NCBI GenBank assembly: GCA_015066715.1
Contig: SVNU01000005.1
Coordinates: forward strand, 1-46,518
From: Ruminococcus sp.
GTDB taxonomy: Bacteria; Bacillota; Clostridia; Oscillospirales; Ruminococcaceae
Direction of reading: 5' to 3'
Length of the DNA stretch: 46,518 nucleotides
The position numbers were made by a program, and so were the translations under genes. The notes under the pieces are model-generated. The model was not told the DNA's origin. It saw only the letters and a list, made by a program, of their open reading frames with translations, and made no database searches. This document shows, piece by piece, positions 32,540-41,290 of the stretch (positions within the stretch are counted from its first letter, which is position 1; each line of letters opens with the position of its first letter).

Positions 32540-32555
32540 TGTTCCACGTGGAACA
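32540..32555. promoter_or_regulatory. parS: parS site 2
   Basis: TGTTCCACGTGGAACA inside the longer palindrome aataatgttccacgtggaacattatt. Confidence 0.93.
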
Positions 32556-32582
32556 TTATTAAAAAATATTTATTCATAGTCC

Positions 32583-32611
32583 TTTACATACTCCGAAAAA
32601 AGTGGTATAAT
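32583..32611 (+). promoter_or_regulatory. Promoter of soj-parB
   Basis: TTTACA-17-TATAAT, just downstream of parS site 2. Confidence 0.7.
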
Positions 32612-32644
32612 TGAAAGGTAGAGAAAAAAGGAGATGAAAAAAGG

Positions 32645-33451
32645 ATGGGAAAGATTTATGCTGTTGCTAATCAGAAAGGCGGCGTTGGTAAATCAACAAC
32701 GGTAGTCAATCTGGCAGCATATTTAGGCTCAAGAGGTGAAAGGGTGCTGTGTATAGATATTGATGCACAGGGAAACTGCACAACAGGTTTGGGAATAAAG
32801 AAAAAAACTGTTGAGTATTCATCCTATGACGTTTTGATAGGTCAGGTTCGTATACAGGATGCAATTCTGCGTACAAACTTTAAAAATGTAAGTGTTATTC
32901 CGGCTACTTCAGCTCTTGCAGGTGGAGAAATCGAAATGATAGAAATTGATGACAGAATGAACAGGCTGAAAATGCAGCTTCTTACATGTCGTCTTGATTA
33001 TGATTATGTTTTTATAGATTGTCCGCCGTCCCTTAGTCTTATGACTATAAACGGACTTGTTGCATGTGATAAGGTAATCGTTCCGATGCAGGCCGAGTTT
33101 TTTGCACTTGAGGGTCTGACACAGCTTCTCGATACTATTAAAATTATAAAGACAAAATATAATCCTTCGCTTGATATAGAAGGAATACTATTTACAATGT
33201 TTGACCCACGCCTTAATTTGAGTGGACAGGTTGTAGAGGAAGTTGAAAAGCATTTGCCGGGAAAGGTATTCAGTACAAAGATACCAAGAAACGTAAGACT
33301 TTCAGAAGCACCGAGTTACGGTCAGCCGGTAATGTACTATGATAAAAATTCGAAGGGTGCTGAAAGCTATGAGCTTTTGGGACTTGAGATATTAAATGAA
33401 CAGGCACCTGTAAAAACAGAAAAAAAAGGACTGTTCAAAAGAAAAAAATAA
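32645..33451 (+). CDS. soj: Chromosome partitioning ATPase ParA/Soj
   Basis: AVANQKGGVGKSTTVVNLAAYLG; DIDAQGNCTTGLGI; FIDCPPSLSLMTINGL. Confidence 0.95.
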   Translation: MGKIYAVANQKGGVGKSTTVVNLAAYLGSRGERVLCIDIDAQGNCTTGLGIKKKTVEYSSYDVLIGQVRIQDAILRTNFKNVSVIPATSALAGGEIEMIEIDDRMNRLKMQLLTCRLDYDYVFIDCPPSLSLMTINGLVACDKVIVPMQAEFFALEGLTQLLDTIKIIKTKYNPSLDIEGILFTMFDPRLNLSGQVVEEVEKHLPGKVFSTKIPRNVRLSEAPSYGQPVMYYDKNSKGAESYELLGLEILNEQAPVKTEKKGLFKRKK

Positions 33452-33466
33452 TTGGAAGGTGAACAA

Positions 33467-34300
33467 ATGGCAAGAAAGGGAGGACTTGGAAACGGGCTTA
33501 GTGCTTTGTTTGATGATAATAAAACAGAAGGAAGTCCGGCGCAGACACTGCGTATTTCCGAAATTGAACCAAACAGAGATCAGCCGAGAAAGAATTTTGA
33601 CGATGAATCAATATCAGTACTTGCAGATTCGATAAAGCAGCATGGCGTGTTGCAGCCGCTTCTTGTAAGACCATATGGCAGCGGTTATCAGATTGTAGCC
33701 GGTGAAAGAAGATGGAGAGCTGCAAGAATGCTTGGACTTTCAGAAGTTCCGGTTCAGGTTAAGGAATTATCTGACATTGAAACAATGCAGATTGCCCTTA
33801 TTGAAAATCTTCAGCGTGAAAACTTAAATCCTATCGAAGAAGCAAAGGGTTATAACGAGCTTATTGAAAATTATGATATGACTCAGGAAGAAGTTGCAAA
33901 AACTGTAGGACGTTCACGTTCAGCAGTATCAAATTCGATGAGGCTTCTTTCACTTCCTGATGAAGTACTGGAAATGCTTGAAAAGGGAGATATTTCTGTC
34001 GGACACGGAAAGGCGCTGCTTTCATTTGATGATGAAGAAAAAATGCTTGAAGCTGCAAGAAAGGCGGCAGAAGGAAAGCTGAATGTAAGAGCACTTGAAA
34101 AAATGGCAAACGAAGAAGAAAAGGAAAAGCCGGTTTCTAATGAGCGTGTCGACAGCTATTTTAAAGAAATGGAAATAAGCCTTAATGATACTCTTGGCAG
34201 AAAAGTTAAGGTTGAATATGGAAAAAATAAGGGAGCGCTTATTTTAGAGTTTTACGATAAGGATGATTTATCGGAACTTGCAAAAAAATTATCAGAATAA
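33467..34300 (+). CDS. parB: Chromosome partitioning protein ParB/Spo0J
   Basis: KGGLGNGLSALFDD; NRDQPRKNFDDESISVLADSIKQHGVLQPLLVR; AGERRWRAARM; SVGHGKALL. Confidence 0.95.
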   Translation: MARKGGLGNGLSALFDDNKTEGSPAQTLRISEIEPNRDQPRKNFDDESISVLADSIKQHGVLQPLLVRPYGSGYQIVAGERRWRAARMLGLSEVPVQVKELSDIETMQIALIENLQRENLNPIEEAKGYNELIENYDMTQEEVAKTVGRSRSAVSNSMRLLSLPDEVLEMLEKGDISVGHGKALLSFDDEEKMLEAARKAAEGKLNVRALEKMANEEEKEKPVSNERVDSYFKEMEISLNDTLGRKVKVEYGKNKGALILEFYDKDDLSELAKKLSE

Positions 34301-34323
34301 ATTAAAGTAAAGGAAGTAAAATA

Positions 34324-35595
34324 ATGCTTGATATTAAAATTATTAGAGAAAATCCGGATAAGGTAAAGGCTGCATTAAAAACAAGAAATGCTGATTATGA
34401 CAGCTACATTGATGAAATTCTCGAAATTGATGAGAAAAGAAGAAAAATTTCAACTGAAACAGATGCTTTAAAAGCAGAACAGAACAAGGTTTCAAAGCAG
34501 ATTCCTGTAATGAAGAAAAATGGTGAAAATACAGATGCTGTAATGGCTGAAATGAAAGAAATATCTGAAAAGATTAAGGAAGCCAATGCAGTTATAAGTG
34601 AACTTGAAGCGAAACAGAAGGATACACTTCTTTGTATTCCTAACATTCCATCTGAAACAACTCCGATTGGTAAGGATGACAGTGACAATGTTGAAATCAG
34701 AAAATGGGGTGAACCTTCAAAGTTTGATTTTGAACCGCTTGCACACTGGGATATCGGTAAAAATCTCGGTATACTTGACCCTGAAACAGCTGCAAAAGTA
34801 ACAGGTGCAAGATTCCATTTCTATAAGGGTCTTGGTGCGAGACTTGAAAGAGCTGTTATCAGCTATTTCCTTAACACACACACTGAAAACGGTTATACAG
34901 AAATTATGCCTCCATACATGGTTAACCGTGCATCAATGACAGGTACAGGTCAGCTTCCTAAGTTTGAAGAAGATGCTTTCAGAGTTGCAAATAATGATTA
35001 TTTCCTTATTCCTACCGCTGAAGTGCCTGTAACAAATATTCACAGAGATGAAATACTTTCAGCTGACCAGCTTCCAATAAGCTACTGTGCTTATTCAGCA
35101 TGTTTCAGAGCAGAGGCAGGAAGTGCAGGACGTGACCAGAGAGGTCTTATCCGTCAGCACCAGTTTAACAAGGTTGAACTTGTTAAGTTTGCAAATCCGG
35201 AAAACTCATATGAAGAACTTGAAAAGCTTACTAATGATGCTGAAAGAGTACTTCAGGGACTTGGACTTCCATACAGAGTTGTGGCACTTTCATCAGGTGA
35301 TATTGGTTTTTCAAGTGCTAAAACTTATGATATAGAAGTATGGATGCCTTCATACAACAGATATGTTGAAATCTCAAGCTGTTCAAACTTTGTTGACTAT
35401 CAGGCAAGACGTGCAGCAATCAGATTTAAAAATAATCCTAAGGATAAGGCACAGTTTGTTCATACTCTCAATGGCTCAGGTGTTGCAGTAGGCAGGACTG
35501 TTGCAGCTATTCTTGAAAACTTCCAGAATGCTGATGGCAGTGTAACAATACCGGAAGCTCTTGTACCATTTATGGGAACTGATAAAATTAAATAA
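34324..35595 (+). CDS. serS: Seryl-tRNA synthetase
   Basis: [67 protein letters not shown]. Confidence 0.96.
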   Translation: MLDIKIIRENPDKVKAALKTRNADYDSYIDEILEIDEKRRKISTETDALKAEQNKVSKQIPVMKKNGENTDAVMAEMKEISEKIKEANAVISELEAKQKDTLLCIPNIPSETTPIGKDDSDNVEIRKWGEPSKFDFEPLAHWDIGKNLGILDPETAAKVTGARFHFYKGLGARLERAVISYFLNTHTENGYTEIMPPYMVNRASMTGTGQLPKFEEDAFRVANNDYFLIPTAEVPVTNIHRDEILSADQLPISYCAYSACFRAEAGSAGRDQRGLIRQHQFNKVELVKFANPENSYEELEKLTNDAERVLQGLGLPYRVVALSSGDIGFSSAKTYDIEVWMPSYNRYVEISSCSNFVDYQARRAAIRFKNNPKDKAQFVHTLNGSGVAVGRTVAAILENFQNADGSVTIPEALVPFMGTDKIK

Positions 35596-35601
35596 AAAAT
35601 A

Positions 35602-35637
35602 TCCATACTTAAACCATAAATTTGGTTTAAGTATGGA
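35602..35637. terminator. Perfect hairpin after serS
   Basis: tccatacttaaacca-taaatt-tggtttaagtatgga; 15-bp stem, weak U-tract. Confidence 0.6.
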
Positions 35638-35653
35638 ATTATTATGGTTAGCG

Positions 35654-35682
35654 TTGACTAATTAAAAAAATGATGCTATAAT
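35654..35682 (+). promoter_or_regulatory. Promoter of the riboswitch/ABC transporter transcript
   Basis: TTGACT-17-TATAAT. Confidence 0.85.
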
Positions 35683-35701
35683 GTAATCAATAAATGAAAA
35701 T

Positions 35702-35788
35702 CTGTGAGGGAGTAGTTGGCGAAATATCGTGGCAAATCAACATCATGGCTTAAAAAACCTGGTTTGTCTTAAATAACGAGACTCACGT
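35702..35788 (+). ncRNA. Candidate yybP-ykoY (Mn2+) riboswitch aptamer
   Basis: P1 gtgag (35704-35708)/ctcac (35782-35786); conserved GGAGTAG (35709-35715); P3 caaatc (35733-35738)/ggtttg (35761-35766) with catca in the internal loop; 3' cgaga before ctcac. Family assigned by recalled consensus, not by search. Confidence 0.68.
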
Positions 35789-35821
35789 ATTGCTTTTTTA
35801 GGCTGTACGTGTGTCTTTTTT
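35780..35821 (+). terminator. Riboswitch expression-platform terminator
   Basis: gactcacgta (35780-35789) pairs with tacgtgtgtc (35806-35815) with one mismatch, then tttttt. The 5' arm contains the P1 3' strand. Confidence 0.75.
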
Positions 35822-35826
35822 AGTAT

Positions 35827-35856
35827 TCGGGTACAGCAAATAAAAGCTGTACCCGA
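35827..35856 (+). promoter_or_regulatory. Second leader hairpin before the ABC transporter
   Basis: tcgggtacagc-aaataaaa-gctgtacccga, 11-bp perfect stem. Confidence 0.7.
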
Positions 35857-35895
35857 TTTATATTTATAATATTTATTATAGAAAGGATTGATATT

Positions 35896-36594
35896 ATGTT
35901 TATTGAAATTAATGGAATTAAAAAAGGCTTTGGTGAAGGTGAAAGCAGAGTAGAAGTACTCAAAGGAATTGACCTTGAATTACAAAAAGGAGAATTTTGT
36001 GTACTTCTTGGACCATCAGGTTCGGGTAAATCAACACTTCTTAATATCATCGGAGGAATAGACAATCCTGACAGCGGTTATATTTCTGTAAACGGCGAAA
36101 AGACTGCTGATATGAATGAAAAAAATCTTACTATTTACAGAAGAAAACATCTTGGTTATATTTTTCAGATGTATAATCTGATTCCGAATCTTAATATAAA
36201 GGAAAATATTGAAGTTGGAGCTTATCTGAGTGACAATCCTCTTGATGTTGATGAAATACTTAATATACTTGGTTTATACGAGCATCGTCACAAGCTTCCG
36301 AATCAGCTTTCGGGCGGTCAGCAGCAGAGAACAGCAATCGGAAGGGCAGTAGTTAAAAATCCGGATATACTTCTTTGTGATGAACCTACAGGTGCGCTTG
36401 ATTATAATACATCCAAGGAGATATTGAAGCTTATAGAGGATATTAATAAAAAATACGGAAATACAGTCATAATGGTAACTCATAACGACGCCATAAAGGA
36501 TATGGCGGACAGAGTTGTAAAGCTTCGTGATGGAATGATTCGCAAGAATTATGTTAACGAAACTAAAATTTCCGCTACAGAGCTTGACTGGTGA
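35896..36594 (+). CDS. ABC transporter ATP-binding protein (LolD/MacB-type)
   Basis: LLGPSGSGKSTLLNIIGGIDNPDSGYISVNGE; QLSGGQQQRTAIGRAVVKNPDILLCDEPTGALD. Confidence 0.94.
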   Translation: MFIEINGIKKGFGEGESRVEVLKGIDLELQKGEFCVLLGPSGSGKSTLLNIIGGIDNPDSGYISVNGEKTADMNEKNLTIYRRKHLGYIFQMYNLIPNLNIKENIEVGAYLSDNPLDVDEILNILGLYEHRHKLPNQLSGGQQQRTAIGRAVVKNPDILLCDEPTGALDYNTSKEILKLIEDINKKYGNTVIMVTHNDAIKDMADRVVKLRDGMIRKNYVNETKISATELDW

Positions 36595-36632
36595 TTTCTG
36601 AAATATAAAAAAAATTAAAGGAGATGCTGAAG

Positions 36633-38879
36633 ATGAAAAATCCTCTTGTAAAAAGACTTCCCAAGGAATTAAAATCAGAGCTTGGAAAATATATTGTTCT
36701 CTTTGTTTTTATAACAGGTATGATTGCACTTGTTTCAGGTTATCTTGTTGCAGGTGAAAGTATGATTACCGCCTATAATGAAAGCTTTGACAAGTATAAT
36801 ATTGAAGATGGTAATTTTGAAAGTTTTCAACAACTTGATGATGATATGTTGAAAACCCTCGAAGCCGACAGTACAGAAATTTATGAAAATTTCTACATAG
36901 AAGAAGAAATTGAAAGTAATGAAAGTACACTCAGAATTTTTTCAGAACGTGACCAGATTAATAAAGTTTGTATGATGGAAGGTGTGCTTCCGGAAAATGC
37001 AAATCAAATTGCTATAGACAGGGTTTATGCGAAAAACAATGAAATATCTGTTGGTGATACAATGGTTATTGATGAGAGAGAATTTGAGGTTACAGGTCTG
37101 GTTGCACTTTCAGATTACTCAACTCTTTATCAGAATCCATCTGATATGATGTTTGATGCCATTAAATTTGGTGTTGCAGTTATGACAGATGAAGGATTTG
37201 AAAGCTTTAACGACAGTAATATTCACTACAGTTATTCGTGGACTTATAATAATCCACCTGCTGATGATATAGAAGCTAAGGAAATGTCAGAGGATTTCCT
37301 TGAAGTTTTAAGTTCAAATGTTATGCTTAATAATTATCTGCCTGCATTTTCAAATCAGGCTATTCAGATGGCAGGAGATGATATGGGCGGAGACACACAG
37401 ATGATGGCGGTTCTTCTTTACATGATGATGGCGATTATAGCATTTATTTTCGCAATCACAACAAGCAATACCATTATGAAAGAATCATCTGTAATAGGAA
37501 CGCTTCGTGCGTCGGGTTACACAAAAGGGGAGCTTATAAGGCATTATATGACAATGCCGATGATTATTACAGTTTTATCCGCTATTGCCGGTAATATTCT
37601 GGGTTACACAGCACTTAAGGAATTTGCAATAGGAATGTATTACAACAGTTTTAGTCTTACAACATATAAGACGCTCTGGAATGCAGATGCTTTTGTAATG
37701 ACAAGTGTAATTCCGTTGATAATGATGTTTCTTATAAATCTCTTTATTCTTGTTAAGAAAATGAAATTATCACCACTTAAATTTATCAGACGTGATCTCA
37801 GCACCAGAAAAAAGAAAAAAGCTTTTAAACTTAATACTAAAATAAATATTTTAACAAGATTTAGGTTGAGAGTAATATTCCAGAATATGCCGAATTATAT
37901 TACGATTATTGTAGGAATATTATTTGCAAATGTAATTCTCTTGTTCGGCTGTGGGCTTGAACCATTGATTGAACATTACAGTGATGAAATTACAGCCAAT
38001 ATGATTTCAGAATATCAGTATATATTAAAAGCACCGCTTGAAACAGAAAATCCTGATGCTGAAAAATTCTATGCAAATAGTTTAAAGGTTACTGAAAAAT
38101 CAGAAGAGGGCGTATCAGTTTATGGAATAGTGCCTGACAGCCGTTATGTTGACCTTGATTTAAATTCAGAGGGTGTTTATATATCCAATGCTTACAGCGA
38201 AAAATACGGCATAAATGAAGGTGATATAGTAAAACTCAAGGGCAGTTATGATGATACTGAGTATAGCTTTAAAGTAAATGGAGTATATTATTATCCATCA
38301 GCAATTTCTGTATTTATGTCTGAAAACAATTTCTGTGAAACATTTGATATTGGCAGTACTGAATTTTCAGGATATTTTTCAGATACTGAAATAACAGATA
38401 TTGACAAAATGTATATTGCAACTGAAATAACAGAGGACGATCTTACAAAGACTTCCAGACAAATGAAAAATTCATTTAATGGTATGGGTGGACTTCTTTC
38501 AGCATTTGGTATAATTATATTTATGCTGATTATTTACATGCTTTCAAAGATTATCATTGAAAAGAATGCTCAGTCTGTGTCAATGACAAAGATTTTAGGT
38601 TATTCCAACAAGGAGATAAACAGCCTTTATATAATGACAACCTCTATTGTTGTTATTGCATCATTAATACTTACAATGCCGCTTGTAAGTCTGCTTATAG
38701 ATAAGGTTATGGATGTAGCATTGTCAGGATATGCAGGCTACTTGCCATTCTATGTTCCATTCAGCGTCTATATAAAAATGGCTGTACTTGGAATAGTATC
38801 ATATGCCGTAATTGCGTATATGCAGATGAGAAGAGTAAAGAAAATTCCGCTTGATATTGCACTTAAGAATGTTGAATAA
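36633..38879 (+). CDS. FtsX/MacB-like ABC transporter permease
   Basis: 749 aa, two FtsX-type TM modules (MMMAIIAFIFAITTSNTIMKESSVIGTLRASGYTKGELI; IIIEKNAQSVSMTKILGYSNKEI). ATG 36633 better spaced from aaaggag. Confidence 0.88.
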   Translation: MKNPLVKRLPKELKSELGKYIVLFVFITGMIALVSGYLVAGESMITAYNESFDKYNIEDGNFESFQQLDDDMLKTLEADSTEIYENFYIEEEIESNESTLRIFSERDQINKVCMMEGVLPENANQIAIDRVYAKNNEISVGDTMVIDEREFEVTGLVALSDYSTLYQNPSDMMFDAIKFGVAVMTDEGFESFNDSNIHYSYSWTYNNPPADDIEAKEMSEDFLEVLSSNVMLNNYLPAFSNQAIQMAGDDMGGDTQMMAVLLYMMMAIIAFIFAITTSNTIMKESSVIGTLRASGYTKGELIRHYMTMPMIITVLSAIAGNILGYTALKEFAIGMYYNSFSLTTYKTLWNADAFVMTSVIPLIMMFLINLFILVKKMKLSPLKFIRRDLSTRKKKKAFKLNTKINILTRFRLRVIFQNMPNYITIIVGILFANVILLFGCGLEPLIEHYSDEITANMISEYQYILKAPLETENPDAEKFYANSLKVTEKSEEGVSVYGIVPDSRYVDLDLNSEGVYISNAYSEKYGINEGDIVKLKGSYDDTEYSFKVNGVYYYPSAISVFMSENNFCETFDIGSTEFSGYFSDTEITDIDKMYIATEITEDDLTKTSRQMKNSFNGMGGLLSAFGIIIFMLIIYMLSKIIIEKNAQSVSMTKILGYSNKEINSLYIMTTSIVVIASLILTMPLVSLLIDKVMDVALSGYAGYLPFYVPFSVYIKMAVLGIVSYAVIAYMQMRRVKKIPLDIALKNVE

Positions 38880-38901
38880 ATTTAAATATTGTAATGTAAA
38901 A

Positions 38902-38926
38902 TAACGTCCTGATTTTCAGGACGTTA
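38902..38926. terminator. Terminator palindrome, left duplicate
   Basis: taacgtcctgattttcaggacgtta, identical to 39242-39266. Confidence 0.9.
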
Positions 38927-39241
38927 CAGACTGTAGAAAAACCTCAATATTAAATTTTGTGCCGATTAAATCGGCAGATTTAAATTACAAAGGCAGATAG
39001 TAAGGGGACGCTTTTTCTTGCAAAGCGTCCCCTCTTGAAAAACAGCCCACCGGGCTGTTTTATCAATTCACCCCTCGTAAATGCGCCTTCGATAGGGGAT
39101 TTTCGCTCACTGCGGTGAGCGACCAAAGGCTCTGCCGAGTGCCGAAGGCATGCAGAGCAGATTCCGCCAGCATTTTTGAAAAATTGCTGGACCAAAAAAC
39201 TTTTGGTTTGAAATTCCAAAAACGACTTTTTCGACAAACTG
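38927..39241. mobile_element. Full copy of MITE-like hairpin-rich repeat (315 bp), copy A2
   Basis: Ends cagactgtagaaaaa / tttttcgacaaactg are imperfect terminal inverted repeats (12/15). Flanked by 25-bp perfect direct copies of a terminator palindrome. Left part repeated at 46329-46518, right part at 1-145. Confidence 0.88.
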
Positions 39242-39266
39242 TAACGTCCTGATTTTCAGGACGTTA
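39242..39266. terminator. Terminator palindrome, right duplicate (with U-tract on + strand)
   Basis: taacgtcctgattttcaggacgtta followed by ttttttt. Confidence 0.9.
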
Positions 39267-39271
39267 TTTTT

Positions 39272-39616
39272 TTACGCAAGTCCGAAGCTTATGGACAGTG
39301 CAGTATCAATCTTTGTCATTGAACCATTATCAAGCTCCCCCATGCGTTCCTTTAGGCGCTTTTTATCAATAGTTCTTATCTGCTCAAGCAGCACAACGCT
39401 GTCCTTTGATAATCCGCATCCGTCTGCGCTCAGTTCAATATGTGTCGGAAGCTTTGCTTTTTCCTTCTGACTGGTTATAGCTGCTGCGATAACCGTTGGG
39501 CTGTGACGGTTGCCTACATCATTCTGAACAATAAGTACAGGTCTTATTCCGCCCTGCTCCGAGCCGACAACAGGGCTTAAATCGGCATAGTAAATTTCTC
39601 CTCGTTTAACTGACAT
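39272..39616 (-). CDS. mazF: MazF/PemK-type mRNA interferase (EndoA-like)
   Basis: [47 protein letters not shown]...[17 protein letters not shown]-track start 39628; [10 protein letters not shown] start at 39616 preferred. Confidence 0.92.
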   Translation of the reverse strand: MSVKRGEIYYADLSPVVGSEQGGIRPVLIVQNDVGNRHSPTVIAAAITSQKEKAKLPTHIELSADGCGLSKDSVVLLEQIRTIDKKRLKERMGELDNGSMTKIDTALSISFGLA

Positions 39617-39859
39617 AACATACTCCATTCTATAGTCTGATAATACTAATCGTTTTCTTCTGAAAATATCATTGCCTTAATTTCTGGCATTTATACTTAC
39701 GAAGCCGGAAGCTTCAATAAAATCCATATATTGACATTATATTATTTTTTTATCTGTCAAGTGAATTTATGTTTTTTTAAAGAATTTTTATAAAGGTATT
39801 TTCTTTTTCGAAAAAATCTGATATAATAAAATTGTATATATTATTTTTTGGAGAAATTT

Positions 39860-41287
39860 ATGAACAAATATAAAAATCTGATGCTCAATACGATGATTCT
39901 TGCTGTCGGAACATTCGGCTCGAAAATACTTGCAATGTTCCTTACAAGGCTTTATACCACTTATATGGGTGCGGACATACTTGGTACAAAGGAGCTTATT
40001 GAAACAACTGCTAATTTTCTGATTCCTATTTTTACCTTTGCAATTTCCGAATCTGTAATAAGATATGGTCTTGATAAGGATTTTGATAATAAGCAGGTCT
40101 TTTCAACTGCCATGTCAGTGCAGTTCTTCGGTATGATAATTATGGTACTTTTATCACCGATACTTTCTGTTATACCATTTATAAAAGGGTACACTACGCT
40201 TCTTGTAATTTATGTTATTGTATCGTCTTTGCGTCAGACATGTTCACTTTTTGTGCGTTCAATCGGTCACATGAAGCTTTATGCCGCTGACGGTATTTTA
40301 GCTACTCTATCCCTGTTTTTATTTAATATTTTCTTTATATCATATCTTGACCTCGGACTTAAAGGCTTTATGTTCTCAATTATTGCCTCTGACCTTTGCT
40401 CTGTAATTTTTATTTCACTTACAACAAAGCTCTGGAAATACTTCAGTATCAAAGCCGCTGACAAGGACATCACAAGAATAATGCTTCGTTTTTCAATCCC
40501 GATGATTCCTACATCAATTATGTGGATTATTACAGGCTTTTCCGACAGAATATTTATAAAATATCTTCCGGGTCCTGAAGGTGAGGTAGGCGACACGGCG
40601 GCCGGACTTTACACAGCCGCTTCAAGACTTCCGAACTTAATTTCAATGGTTTCGACAGTATTTTTCCAGGCATGGAATATGTCCTCAATTTCTGAATACG
40701 GTTCAAAGGGAATCGGTAAATTTTACGAAAAAGTATTTGGCGCATATCAGTCGGTTATGTTTATAGCTTCCGCAGGAATTATTATTCTGGTTGAACCTCT
40801 GTCAAGAATTCTTTTAAATTATAACAAGCACCCTGAGTATGCTCTTGCTGTAAACTATACTCCTGTTTTGATTCTTTCTGTCCTTATGATGTGCTTCAAC
40901 ATGTTTCTCAGCAGTGTTTATACAGCTGCCGAAAAAACAAAAAACTCATTCTGGACAAGTCTTATTGTTACGGTACTGAATATAATCTTAAATGTATTCC
41001 TTATCAGATACTACGGAGTTCACGGTGCTGTTGCAACAACCTTTGTAAGCTATATTGTATGCTACATTATCAGAATCATTGACACAAGAAGATATATCTA
41101 TTTTAAAGTAAACCATATCTACACGGCAGTTAATATAGTTTCACTTCTGGTTCTTGCTGTTTTACAGGTAATTCTGCCTGACAGCAAAACTATCTATCTG
41201 ATTTTAATTGCACTTTTTATTGTTGCAATAAATTTTCGTGCAGTTATTTCCACTGCCAAAAATATTCTTTCAAGAAAGAAAGGATAA
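39860..41287 (+). CDS. Polysaccharide/oligosaccharide flippase (MATE/Wzx superfamily)
   Basis: Multi-TM; LMLNTMILAVGTFGSKILAMFLTRLYTTYMGADILGTKELI; FSIPMIPTSIMWIITGFSDRIFI. Confidence 0.85.
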   Translation: MNKYKNLMLNTMILAVGTFGSKILAMFLTRLYTTYMGADILGTKELIETTANFLIPIFTFAISESVIRYGLDKDFDNKQVFSTAMSVQFFGMIIMVLLSPILSVIPFIKGYTTLLVIYVIVSSLRQTCSLFVRSIGHMKLYAADGILATLSLFLFNIFFISYLDLGLKGFMFSIIASDLCSVIFISLTTKLWKYFSIKAADKDITRIMLRFSIPMIPTSIMWIITGFSDRIFIKYLPGPEGEVGDTAAGLYTAASRLPNLISMVSTVFFQAWNMSSISEYGSKGIGKFYEKVFGAYQSVMFIASAGIIILVEPLSRILLNYNKHPEYALAVNYTPVLILSVLMMCFNMFLSSVYTAAEKTKNSFWTSLIVTVLNIILNVFLIRYYGVHGAVATTFVSYIVCYIIRIIDTRRYIYFKVNHIYTAVNIVSLLVLAVLQVILPDSKTIYLILIALFIVAINFRAVISTAKNILSRKKG

Positions 41288-41290
41288 ACC

